This document shows, piece after piece, positions 55,569-64,000 of a stretch of 64,000 bases of DNA. The notes below the pieces were generated by a model, which worked only from the letters and a program-made list of their open reading frames with translations, did not search any database and was not told where the DNA came from. The DNA lies in assembly GCA_016806145.1 (NCBI GenBank), contig CP063166.1, positions 1,984,001 to 2,048,000 on the forward strand, read 5' to 3'. The translations under genes and the position numbers were made by a program. The stretch's first letter is position 1, and each line of letters starts with the position of its first letter. Source of the stretch: Variovorax paradoxus (lineage in GTDB: Bacteria; Pseudomonadota; Gammaproteobacteria; Burkholderiales; Burkholderiaceae_C).

Positions 55569-57164
55569 TTACTGCGGCGACTGCTTCTTCTGCACGTTCC
55601 AGTACAGCACCCCCGGCGAGGGCAGCAGGCCGGTGATCACACCGCGGCGCACGGCCGTGGGTGCCCTGACTTCGCCCAGCGGCGCGAGCACACCGTTGTC
55701 GAGCACCAGCTGCTGGATCCGCGTCGCGATCTCCTTGCGCTGCGCGAGGTCGGTGGTGGCGATGAACTTCGACTTCAGCGTCTCGAGCTCGGGCACGGTG
55801 GGCCAGCCGAAGTAGCCCTGGTCGCCGTTGCCGGTCAGCGGGCTGTAGCCGATCGGGCTGCTCGCATCCACGCCGCCCCAGAAGGTGATGAAGGCATTCC
55901 AGCCGCCGTTCTCGGGCAGGTCCTTCTTGGTGCGCCGGGTCACCAGCGTGGCCCAGTCGGTGGTCTGCACGTCGACGTTGAAGCCGACCTGCTTGAGCAA
56001 CTGGCCGTACACCGCCGGCAGCTTGTTCAGCGCGGGCGAGTCGCCCGGCAGCAGGATGACCACGGGCTTGCCGTCGTAGCCCGATTCCTTGAGCAGCTTG
56101 CGCGCTTCCTCGAACTGCGGCTTGCCGGTGTAGAAGCCGGTCTTGTCGCTCGCATAGGTCGAGCCGCAGAGGTAGATCGAGATGCAGGGCTTGTAGAAGT
56201 CGCGGAAGGTGGCCTGGGCGCGCAGCAGCGCCTCCTGGTTGATGGCGAGCATCGCGGCGCGCAGCGCCTTCGGGTTGTCGAAGGGCGGCACCTTGTGGTT
56301 GTAGACCACGGTGTAGGGGCCCGCGGGCATCACGTCGACCAGCTCGATCTTCTCGTTGGTACGCATGCCGGCATAACCCGAGCTGGGCACGGTCTCGAGC
56401 ATGTCGACCTCGCCGTTGAGCAGCGCGTTGGCCTGCGTCTGCGGGTCGCGCAGCAGCACCCACTCGACGCGGTCCACGTGCACCACCTTGCCGCCGGCCA
56501 GGCCCGAGGCCGGTTCCTTGCGCGGCACGTAGGCCGTGTTCTTTCGGTAGACGATGCGGTCGCCGGGGCGGAAGTCCTCCTTGGCGAGCGTGAAGGGACC
56601 CGAGCCGATCATCTCCTCGATCTGCCGGTCGGCCGGCGTGTCAGCCACGCGCTTGGGCATGATGAAGGGCACCAGCGGATTGGGCTTGCCGAGCGCGTCG
56701 AGCACCACGCCGAAGGGCTGCTTGAAGCTCATGCGAAAGCCGTTCGGGCCCTCGGCTGCGATGCTGTCCATGGCCTCGTACATCTTCTGGCCCAGCGTGT
56801 CGCGCTTGGCCCAGCGTGCGAGCGAGGCGATCACGTCCTGCGAGGTGACCGGCGCGCCGTCGTGGAACTTCAGGCCCGGGCGCAGCGTGAAGGTCCAGAC
56901 CTTGTTGTCGGCGCTCGCGCTGTACTTGTCGACCATCTGCGGCTTGATCGCACCCTTCTCGTCCATCGCGAACAGGGTGTCGTAGATCATCAGGCCGTGG
57001 TTGCGCGTGATGTTCGCCGTGGTCCAGATCGGGTCGAGGATCTTGAGGTCGGACGAGGGCACGGTGCGAAGCACCGTCTCGGCGCCGGCGCCGGCGCCGA
57101 AGGTCAGGGCCAGTGCCGACAGGGCGGCTGCCGCGGCGTGGCGCGGCGAGAGATGGAGTGCCAT
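55569..57164 (-). CDS. Peptide ABC transporter substrate-binding protein (family 5)
   Basis: A 531-residue periplasmic binding protein with a signal peptide ending near GAGAGA and the family 5 N-terminus SSDLKILDPIWTTANITRNH. Conserved cluster C regions include GLKFHDGAPVTSQDV. It delivers peptides, or other solutes handled by this family such as glutathione or nickel chelates, to the adjacent permease. It lies 6 bp after the MarR gene stop, so both may be on one transcript started at the palindromic operator (57733-57753). Confidence 0.9.
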   Translation of the reverse strand: MALHLSPRHAAAAALSALALTFGAGAGAETVLRTVPSSDLKILDPIWTTANITRNHGLMIYDTLFAMDEKGAIKPQMVDKYSASADNKVWTFTLRPGLKFHDGAPVTSQDVIASLARWAKRDTLGQKMYEAMDSIAAEGPNGFRMSFKQPFGVVLDALGKPNPLVPFIMPKRVADTPADRQIEEMIGSGPFTLAKEDFRPGDRIVYRKNTAYVPRKEPASGLAGGKVVHVDRVEWVLLRDPQTQANALLNGEVDMLETVPSSGYAGMRTNEKIELVDVMPAGPYTVVYNHKVPPFDNPKALRAAMLAINQEALLRAQATFRDFYKPCISIYLCGSTYASDKTGFYTGKPQFEEARKLLKESGYDGKPVVILLPGDSPALNKLPAVYGQLLKQVGFNVDVQTTDWATLVTRRTKKDLPENGGWNAFITFWGGVDASSPIGYSPLTGNGDQGYFGWPTVPELETLKSKFIATTDLAQRKEIATRIQQLVLDNGVLAPLGEVRAPTAVRRGVITGLLPSPGVLYWNVQKKQSPQ

Positions 57165-57170
57165 GGAGCC

Positions 57171-57710
57171 TTACTTCTTTCGGGAGGGAGCGGAGGACGG
57201 AGGAACGGGGGCAGGCGGCGATTCCTTGCTCTCGCGCAGTTGCTGCAGCAGGAATTCGAAGATGTCGCGCGTGCGCTCCTCGGAGTCGATGAGCTTGCGC
57301 AGGATGCGGTGCAGGCTGTCGACCTCCGCGGCGCTCAGCGTGTCGAGGAAGCGCAACTCCATCTCGTGGCCGAGGGGCTCGGCGCGCAGCACCATGTCGA
57401 GGCCGCTCTCGCTCAGGCACAGGCAGATCTGCCGCGCGTCCTCGGTGCCGACGTGGCGCTCGACCAGTTGGCGCTGCACCAGCGAGCTCACCAGCTTGGA
57501 GACCAGCGTCTTTTCGATGCCGCAGGTCTGCACCAACTGGCCGATGGTGATGCCGGGCGCGCCGCCGATCATGCGCAGCAGGCGCACGTCGCGGATCGAG
57601 ATGCCGAGCTCGATCTCGTAGACCCGCGAGCCGCGGTCGCGCGTGCGCTCCGAGGCGATGTCCATCAGGACGTTGAGGTAGTCGGTCTTGAGTTGCAGCG
57701 GGGCGTGCAT
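57171..57710 (-). CDS. MarR family transcriptional regulator
   Basis: About 179 residues. The winged HTH spans LGISIRDVRLLRMIGG to LVQRQLVERHVGTEDARQICLCLSESG. The C-terminus has a long helix and a Pro/Ser/Lys tail. The open frame extends to a TTG at 57749, but that codon is inside a perfect palindrome that looks like the operator, so ATG 57710 is preferred; neither has a good Shine-Dalgarno sequence. It probably represses its own operon, including the downstream peptide transporter and amidase. Confidence 0.82.
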   Translation of the reverse strand: MHAPLQLKTDYLNVLMDIASERTRDRGSRVYEIELGISIRDVRLLRMIGGAPGITIGQLVQTCGIEKTLVSKLVSSLVQRQLVERHVGTEDARQICLCLSESGLDMVLRAEPLGHEMELRFLDTLSAAEVDSLHRILRKLIDSEERTRDIFEFLLQQLRESKESPPAPVPPSSAPSRKK

Positions 57711-57732
57711 GAGCTTGTAGGAGAAATCTTCA

Positions 57733-57753
57733 ATAGTTGAAATATTCAACTAT
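57733..57753. promoter_or_regulatory. Perfect palindromic MarR-type operator
   Basis: Arms ATAGTTGAA (57733-57741) and TTCAACTAT (57745-57753) are perfect complements with a 3-bp spacer. It is strikingly A+T-rich against the background and lies 23 bp upstream of the MarR start, the expected place for autorepression. Confidence 0.7.
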
Positions 57754-57790
57754 CTTGGCGACCTATGCAAGCTCCGGGCCAGGTGGCGAG

Positions 57791-57816
57791 GGAAATCCCC
57801 TAGGACGGGGACTTCC
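57791..57816. promoter_or_regulatory. Second dyad upstream of the MarR gene
   Basis: GGAAATCCCC (57791-57800) and GGGGACTTCC (57807-57816) are complementary at 9 of 10 positions. GAGGGAAATCC also occurs as a direct repeat at 57789-57798 and 57818-57827 (one base differs at the first copy's flank). It is a candidate binding site for an unknown regulator. Confidence 0.4.
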
Positions 57817-57932
57817 GAGGGAAATCCGTGGAAAAGAGAGGCGGCGGACCTTCGAGCCCGCGCCCGGGCATCACCGATCCGGTGCGCCGGACGCACCGGC
57901 ACAGCGCCCGGTGCATCCGCGCGCGCATCCGG

Positions 57933-59387
57933 TCAGGCCGCGTCGCGCCGCACGATCACCTGCCCGTTGCGCGCACCGCTGTGCGCCCCATCGCGCCAGG
58001 TCAGCGCGCCATTCACGATCACCGCCTCGATGCCCTCGGCCGCCTGCGTCGGCTCCTGGTAGTTCGCGGTGTCGCGCACGGTCTTCGCATCGAACACCAC
58101 CACGTCCGCGTGGTGGCCGGGCTTGAGCGTGCCGCGCTCGTGCAGGCCGAAGTTGCGCGCCGTGAGGCCGGTCATCTTCCACACGGCGGTCTCGAGCGGG
58201 AACAGGCCGACGTCGCGGCTGTAGTGGCCCAGCACGCGCGGGAAGGTGCCCCACAGCCGCGGATGCGGCTTCTCGCCGAGCGGAATGCCGTCGGAGCCGA
58301 TCATGGTCTCGTCGAAGGCGAGGATGCGCTGCACGTCGTCCTCGTCCATCATGAAATAGATCGCGCTGCCGGGCTGCAGCCGCTTGGCCGCCTCCTCGCC
58401 CGACACGCCCCAGTCGGCCGCGATGTCCTTGAGGTCGCGGCCCGCGCATTCGGGATGCGGCACGCTCGAGGCGATCAGCACGCGGCCGTCCATCATGCCG
58501 CGGTCGGTGCGGATCATGGTCGAGCCGGCCGTGTAGGGATAGCAGTCGAGGCCGATGCACTGGTGCTTCATCGCCTCCTGGATGAAGGGCAGCGTGACCT
58601 TGGTCTTGCCGTGGTTCTGCACGTTCTGCACCTTGTGGTGCGACACCACCACCGGGATGTCGAGCGCGCGGCCGATGGCGAAGGTCTCCTCGAGCGATTC
58701 CATCACGCGGTCGGCCTCGTCGCGCATGTGCGTCACGTAGAGCGCCTTGCGCGACGTGAGCGGGCGACCGACCTCGATGATCTCCTCGGTCGTGGCCTTC
58801 ACCGCGGGCGGGTAGAAGGTGCCGGTCGACAGGCCGATGGCGCCGGCCTGCATCGCTTCCTCGACCAGCGCCTGCATGGCAGCGATCTCGCTCGCGGTGG
58901 CGGGGCGGTCGAGGTCGGCCATGGTCACGGCGCGCAGCGTCGAATGGCCCACCATCGCCGCCACGTTGACCGAGGAGGGCGTGGCGCGCAGCGCGTCGAG
59001 GTAGGCCGCGAAGGTGGTGAAGCGGCCCTCGACCGGCGAGTCGAGCAGGCTCAGCGGCATCGGCAGGTCCATGTCCTCGCGCAGCGGCGCGGCGCTGATG
59101 CCGCAGTTGCCCGCGATCACCGTGGTCACGCCCTGCGACACCTTGAACGGCATCTGCGCCTGCGACAGCACCGCCTGGTCGTCGTGCGTGTGCGAGTCGA
59201 TGAAGCCCGGCGCCACGATGCGGCCCGTGGCGTCGAGCACCTGGTCGGCCGTGTGGCCGTCGAGCTGGCCGATGGCGGCGATGCGTCCGCCCGAGATGGC
59301 CACGTCGGCCTCGAAGCGCGGCGCCTTGGTGCCGTCGATCACGGTGCCGCCGCGGATCAGCAGGTCGTGGTGGGTGGGGTTCGACAT
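57933..59387 (-). CDS. N-acyl-D-amino-acid deacylase (D-aminoacylase)
   Basis: A 484-residue amidohydrolase. Metal-site motifs in order: DSHTHDD, Cys in AGNCGIS, His in YVTHMRDEAD, His in VSHHKVQN and Asp in IGSDGIP, matching the D-aminoacylase family. It cleaves N-acyl-D-amino acids to the free D-amino acid. It is the last gene of the right-hand peptide transporter operon, so its substrates probably enter through that transporter. With dadA and the racemase elsewhere in the window it supports D-amino-acid use. Confidence 0.9.
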   Translation of the reverse strand: MSNPTHHDLLIRGGTVIDGTKAPRFEADVAISGGRIAAIGQLDGHTADQVLDATGRIVAPGFIDSHTHDDQAVLSQAQMPFKVSQGVTTVIAGNCGISAAPLREDMDLPMPLSLLDSPVEGRFTTFAAYLDALRATPSSVNVAAMVGHSTLRAVTMADLDRPATASEIAAMQALVEEAMQAGAIGLSTGTFYPPAVKATTEEIIEVGRPLTSRKALYVTHMRDEADRVMESLEETFAIGRALDIPVVVSHHKVQNVQNHGKTKVTLPFIQEAMKHQCIGLDCYPYTAGSTMIRTDRGMMDGRVLIASSVPHPECAGRDLKDIAADWGVSGEEAAKRLQPGSAIYFMMDEDDVQRILAFDETMIGSDGIPLGEKPHPRLWGTFPRVLGHYSRDVGLFPLETAVWKMTGLTARNFGLHERGTLKPGHHADVVVFDAKTVRDTANYQEPTQAAEGIEAVIVNGALTWRDGAHSGARNGQVIVRRDAA

Positions 59388-59421
59388 CGCGTTTTTTCCT
59401 TTGTCTGTTGTGAGTGCGTGT

Positions 59422-60413
59422 TCAGCGGAAATGGCAGGCCACCAGGTGGCCCTCGGCCTCGCGCGGCGTGAGCACGGGCTGCTGCTCCTTGCACACGGCC
59501 TGCGCCATCGGGCAGCGGGTGTGGAAGCGGCAGCCCGAGGGCGGATTCGCGGGGCTCGGCGGATCGCCCTGCAGCAGCATGCGTTTGGCGGGCGTGCGCG
59601 GGTTGGGCACGGGCACCGCCGACAGCAGGATCTCGGTGTACGGATGACGCGGCGCCGAGAACAGCGTGTCGCGGTCCGCGATCTCGACGATGTGGCCCAG
59701 GTACATCACGGCCACGCGGTGGCTGATGTGGCGCACCACCGCGAGGTCGTGCGCGACGAACAGGTAGGCGATGCCGAATTCGGCCTGCAGGTCCATCAGC
59801 AGGTTCACCACCTGCGCCTGCACCGACACGTCGAGCGCCGACACCGGCTCGTCGCAGACGATCAGCTTGGGCTGCAGTGCCAGTGCGCGCGCGATGCCCA
59901 GCCGCTGGCGCTGCCCGCCCGAGAACTCGTGCGGATATTTCTTCGCCGCCTCGGGCCGCAGGCCCACGCGCGAGAACAGCCAGCGCACGCGCTCCTCGCG
60001 CGCGGCCGCGTCGGCCCCGCCGAAGTTGCGCAGCGGCTCGGCCACGATTTCACCCGCGGTCAGGCGCGGATTGAGCGAGGCGTAGGGGTCCTGGAAGATG
60101 ATCTGCAGGTCGCGCCGCCGCTGGCGCATCTGCGAGGGCGACAGTCCCACCAGCTCCTCGCCGTCGAGCTGCACCGAGCCGGCGCTCGGCTCCACCAGCC
60201 GCAGCACCGACTTCGCGGTGGTCGTCTTGCCGCAGCCCGATTCGCCGACCAGCGCGAGCGTCTCGCCGCGGACCACCGAGAACGACACGCCATCGACCGC
60301 CTGGATCGGCGGCCGCGCCGGCCGCAGCCAGCGCTTGGGCGAAACATAGTGCTTGCGCAGCTCGTGCACGCGCAGCAGCGGCGTGGCATTGGTTGTCGTC
60401 GTCGTTGTCGTGC

Positions 60414-60417
<4 letters not shown>
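59422..60417 (-). CDS. Peptide ABC transporter ATPase, DppF type
   Basis: A 331-residue ATPase with Walker [10 protein letters not shown], signature [12 protein letters not shown], Walker [13 protein letters not shown] and the oligopeptide-specific C-terminal extension with CPMAQAVC. In this family that extension can hold an Fe-S cluster. A run of seven Thr follows the start Met, from an ACN-repeat at the 5' end. It overlaps the DppD stop by four bases. Confidence 0.9.
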
Positions 60418-61472
<1,055 letters not shown>

Positions 61473-61485
61473 GGGGCGTCGTCCC

Positions 61486-62553
61486 TCAGAGTTGGCGCGC
61501 CAGGCGCGGATCGAGCGCGTCGCGCAGCCCGTCGCCCACGAGGTTGATCGCGAGCACCGTGGCCGCGAGCAGCAGGCCCGGGTACAGGATGATGTGGAAG
61601 GCCACGGCGACGAAGTTGCGCCCCTCGGCCATCATGTTGCCCCAGCTCGGCGTCTGCGCGGGCACGCCCACGCCGAGGAAGGACAGCGCCGCCTCGGTCA
61701 GCACCGCGGCCGCCGCGACGAAGGTCGACTGCACGATCAGCGGCGCCACCATGTTGGGCAGCACGTGGCGCCACAGGATGGTCGGCAGCCGCGTGCCCAC
61801 CGCATGCGCGGCCTCCACGAACAGCTGTTCGCGCAAGGTGAGCGCCAGCGAGCGCACCAGCCGCACCACGCGCGGTATCTCGGGAATGGTGATGGCCACG
61901 ATCACGGTCGTGAGGCTGGCGCGCGTGACCGCCATCAGCGCGATCGCCAGCAGGATGCCGGGGATCGCCATCAGCCCGTCCATCACGCGCATCACGAAGC
62001 CGTCGATGCGGCGCACGAAGCCCGCCAGCAGCCCCAGCACGATGCCGAAGACGGTGGCCAGCACGGCGACCGAGGCGCCGACGATCATCGACACCTGGCC
62101 GCCCCACACCGCGCGGCTGAACACGTCGCGGCCCAGCGCGTCGGTGCCGAACCAGTGCTCGGCCGAGGGCGGCTGCATGCGCGCCAGCGGGTCGATGTCC
62201 TGCGGGTCGTGGGTGGCGATCCAGGGCGCGGCGATCGACAGCGCCGCCACCGCCAGCAGCAGCAGCAGGCCGACGATCAGCGTGGGGTGCTTGCGCAGCC
62301 AGCGGAAGCGCGGCGGGACGAAGGGCACGATGTCGGCCTCTGGCGGAGATGCTCCCCCGCCCGTTCGGGCTGAGCCCCCACCCGTTCGGGCTGAGCTTGT
62401 CGAAGCCTCGCGCCGCGCTTCGACAAGCTCAGCGTGAACGGTTGAGGGGGCCGCATGACCAATTGGGGGTACGTCGTGAACGGATGAAGGTTCATTCCGA
62501 GCCGGTTCTTCTCCGGAAGCGCTGGTCGATGCCAGATGCAATGCAGTGGACAT
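61486..62553 (-). CDS. Peptide ABC transporter permease, DppC type, with repeat-encoded N-terminal insert
   Basis: A 355-residue permease. From residue ~90 it is a normal DppC protein: first helix [17 protein letters not shown], loop [15 protein letters not shown] and a standard C-terminus. Before that, residues ~38-67 ([20 protein letters not shown] and a Gly/Ala/Arg repeat) are translated from a palindromic DNA element (62360-62441). The cytoplasmic N-terminal tail is therefore about 40 residues longer than in the paralogue at 53538. ATG 62553 lies 2 bp after the dppB stop, so translation from there is very likely. Confidence 0.87.
   Translation of the reverse strand: MSTALHLASTSASGEEPARNEPSSVHDVPPIGHAAPSTVHAELVEARREASTSSARTGGGSARTGGGASPPEADIVPFVPPRFRWLRKHPTLIVGLLLLLAVAALSIAAPWIATHDPQDIDPLARMQPPSAEHWFGTDALGRDVFSRAVWGGQVSMIVGASVAVLATVFGIVLGLLAGFVRRIDGFVMRVMDGLMAIPGILLAIALMAVTRASLTTVIVAITIPEIPRVVRLVRSLALTLREQLFVEAAHAVGTRLPTILWRHVLPNMVAPLIVQSTFVAAAAVLTEAALSFLGVGVPAQTPSWGNMMAEGRNFVAVAFHIILYPGLLLAATVLAINLVGDGLRDALDPRLARQL
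62360..62441. repeat. Palindromic repeat element inside the dppC coding sequence
   Basis: A 25-bp arm (62382-62406, containing GAGCTTGTCGAAGC) pairs with 62417-62441 (containing GCTTCGACAAGCTC) with two mismatches around a 10-bp loop. The motif CCCGTTCGGGCTGAGC also occurs twice in tandem (62360-62375, 62381-62396). Elements with the GAGCTTGTCGAAG core are common intergenic repeats in proteobacteria; here it is translated. Confidence 0.85.
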
Positions 62554-62555
62554 GT

Positions 62556-63491
62556 TCAGTACTGGATGCGCGGATCGAAGAAGCGGTAGCTCAGGTCGAT
62601 CAGCAGGTTGATCAGCACGTACACGCCGGCCGACAGCAGCAGCACGCTCTGGATCACGGGATAGTCGTGGCGCTGCACCGAATCGATGACCAGCCGGCCC
62701 ACGCCGGGGATCGCGAACACCGTCTCGGTGACCACCACGCCGCCGATCAGCAGCGCGATGCCCACGCCCACCGTGGTGGCGATCGGAATGGCAGCGTTGC
62801 GCAGCGCATGGCCCAGCACCGGCAGCACGCCCAGGCCCTTGGCGCGCGCGGTGCGGATGTAGTCCTCGTGCAGCACCTCGAGCACGGTGGCGCGCGTCAT
62901 GCGCGTCACCAGCGCGATGTAGACCAGCGCCAGGTTCACGCACGGCAGCACCAGGCCGAGTAGCCAGTCGGCCGGGCTCTGGCCGAAGCGCACGTAGCCC
63001 TGCACCGGAAACCACGGCAGCTGGATCGCGAAGGCGTAGATCAGCAGGTAGCCGACCAGGAACACCGGCACCGAGAAGGCCAGCACCGCGAACAGCATCA
63101 CCAGCCGGTCGATCCAGGTGCCGGCGCGGTAGGCCGCGAGCGTGCCCAGCGGCACCGCCACCACCAGCGTGATCGCCATGGTGAGCACCGCGATCGACAA
63201 CGTGGGCTCGAGCCGCTGCCCGAGCAGCTGCGACACCGGCACCTGCGTGAAGATCGAGGTGCCGAGGTCGCCGGTGGCGAGCCGGCCGAGCCACAGCGCG
63301 AACTGCTGCCACAGCGGCAGGTTGAGGCCGAGCGCGGCGCGCAGCTTCTCGATGTCCTCGCCGGTGGCGAGGTCGCCCGCGATCAGCGCGGCCGGATCGC
63401 CGGGCGAGAGGTGGATCAGCAGGAACACCACCACGGCGACCACCGCCATGACCGGGAGCGTCGAGAGGAACCGACGGAGGATGTAGCCCAT
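62556..63491 (-). CDS. Peptide ABC transporter permease, DppB type
   Basis: A 311-residue permease with N-terminus MGYILRRFLSTLPVM, the periplasmic HLSPGDPAALIAGD segment and the EAA loop around EDYIRTARAKGLGVLPVLGHAL. It forms the channel with the DppC protein whose gene starts 2 bp downstream. The family 5 binding-protein gene lies 33 bp upstream in the same direction. Confidence 0.92.
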   Translation of the reverse strand: MGYILRRFLSTLPVMAVVAVVVFLLIHLSPGDPAALIAGDLATGEDIEKLRAALGLNLPLWQQFALWLGRLATGDLGTSIFTQVPVSQLLGQRLEPTLSIAVLTMAITLVVAVPLGTLAAYRAGTWIDRLVMLFAVLAFSVPVFLVGYLLIYAFAIQLPWFPVQGYVRFGQSPADWLLGLVLPCVNLALVYIALVTRMTRATVLEVLHEDYIRTARAKGLGVLPVLGHALRNAAIPIATTVGVGIALLIGGVVVTETVFAIPGVGRLVIDSVQRHDYPVIQSVLLLSAGVYVLINLLIDLSYRFFDPRIQY

Positions 63492-63524
63492 GGCTTCGAG
63501 GTTCTCGTGGCTGGGGAGGAGGGC

Positions 63525-64000
63525 TTACTTGTCGAGCATCCAGACCGTCGGCATGCCGGCCCAGAGCTTGTCCACGCCCTTGAGGCTGGAGCGCGCGGCG
63601 AACGCGGCCGAGTACTGGCCCGCGTTGATGTAGGGCACGGCCTCGTAGGCGCGCGACTGGAAGGCGTCGAGCAGTTCCTTGCGCTTGGCCGGCACCGTCT
63701 CCTTGAGCCAGGCCGTGCGCAGCTCGTCGAGCTTCTTGTCGCAGGGCCAGCCCGGCAGGCTGTTGCCGCAGGCCGCGCTCAGGTAGGCGTTGGCGATCGG
63801 CGAGTTGGCGTCGAACTCGCCGGCCACCGTCACGTACATGTTCCAGCCGCCGGCCTCGGGCGCATCGCGCTTGGCGCGGCGCGCGCCGATCGAGGCCCAG
63901 TCCATGGTCTGCGCGTCGACGTTCAGGCCGATGCTGCGCATGGTCTGCGCGGCCATCAGCGCCTCGGCGTTGAGGTAGGGCACGTCGCTGGGCACCAGCA
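63525..64000 (-). CDS. Peptide ABC transporter substrate-binding protein, C-terminal part
   Basis: The frame is open to the window edge and ends at 63525, giving the last ~157 residues of a family 5 periplasmic binding protein. It aligns in layout with the C-terminal lobe of the protein at 55569 (GLNVDAQTMDWASIGARRAK corresponds to its GFNVDVQTTDWATLVTRRTK). It is the first gene seen of the right-hand operon; its N-terminus and promoter lie outside the window. Confidence 0.88.
   Translation of the reverse strand, partial: LVPSDVPYLNAEALMAAQTMRSIGLNVDAQTMDWASIGARRAKRDAPEAGGWNMYVTVAGEFDANSPIANAYLSAACGNSLPGWPCDKKLDELRTAWLKETVPAKRKELLDAFQSRAYEAVPYINAGQYSAAFAARSSLKGVDKLWAGMPTVWMLDK

Overview
The window is very G+C-rich with strong G/C preference at third codon positions, and almost every base is coding. 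Gene content points to a betaproteobacterium of the order Burkholderiales, most like Variovorax or a close Comamonadaceae relative. The markers are an APH-type homoserine kinase next to a DUF2782 protein and polA, a BPSS1780-type membrane protein, expanded families of periplasmic binding proteins, and palindromic elements of the kind scattered through these genomes. The genus is inferred, not proven. No rRNA, CRISPR array, integrase or transposase was seen.

Region 1 (1-16785) is a catabolic island on the + strand. It encodes a thiolase-like protein with no catalytic Cys, a DUF35 protein fused to a degenerate SDR, a cyclase-family hydrolase, an SDR, three paralogous Liv-type binding proteins, a two-subunit Rieske dioxygenase, one LivHMGF membrane/ATPase set (livM/livG apparently a frameshifted fusion), an acyl-CoA synthetase, another SDR, a MarR regulator and an acyl-CoA thioesterase. 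Together these look like uptake, CoA activation, ring oxidation and CoA-dependent cleavage of an aromatic or alicyclic carboxylate. The substrate cannot be read from sequence.

Region 2 (16902-26728) has a NarL-type response regulator and a hybrid histidine kinase. They are followed by a 2028-residue protein that joins a GMC-type flavin oxidoreductase, a Cys-nucleophile alpha/beta hydrolase and a PhoD-like phosphatase. Next come an M15 peptidase with a peptidoglycan-binding domain and a small HTH-like protein.

Region 3 (26729-31581) is mosaic and RNA-rich. It holds tRNA-Asp, tRNA-His, tRNA-Lys and tRNA-Ala, an HNH nuclease, several small ORFs, a 12-codon Cys-Cys-Cys-His leader ORF coupled to a lipoprotein gene, and a second Cys-run leader candidate on the other strand.

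Region 4 (31678-42550) is core genome: an esterase, guaC with an attenuator-like leader, uvrD, a BPSS1780 protein, thrB, a DUF2782 protein, polA and a DUF1566 protein.

Region 5 (42623-50451) holds an M20 carboxypeptidase, a LysR regulator, D-amino-acid dehydrogenase, a glutamate-type binding protein and an Asp/Glu racemase around a dual operator. A dienelactone hydrolase, a ZIP metal transporter and a small acidic protein follow.

Region 6 (50464-64000, - strand) has two peptide ABC transporter operons. One ends in an amidase and starts near a MarR gene; the other ends in an N-acyl-D-amino-acid deacylase. With region 5 this suggests scavenging of D-amino-acid-containing peptides and amides.

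Two transporter genes carry palindromic repeats inserted in frame within coding sequence (5276-5350 and about 62360-62441).
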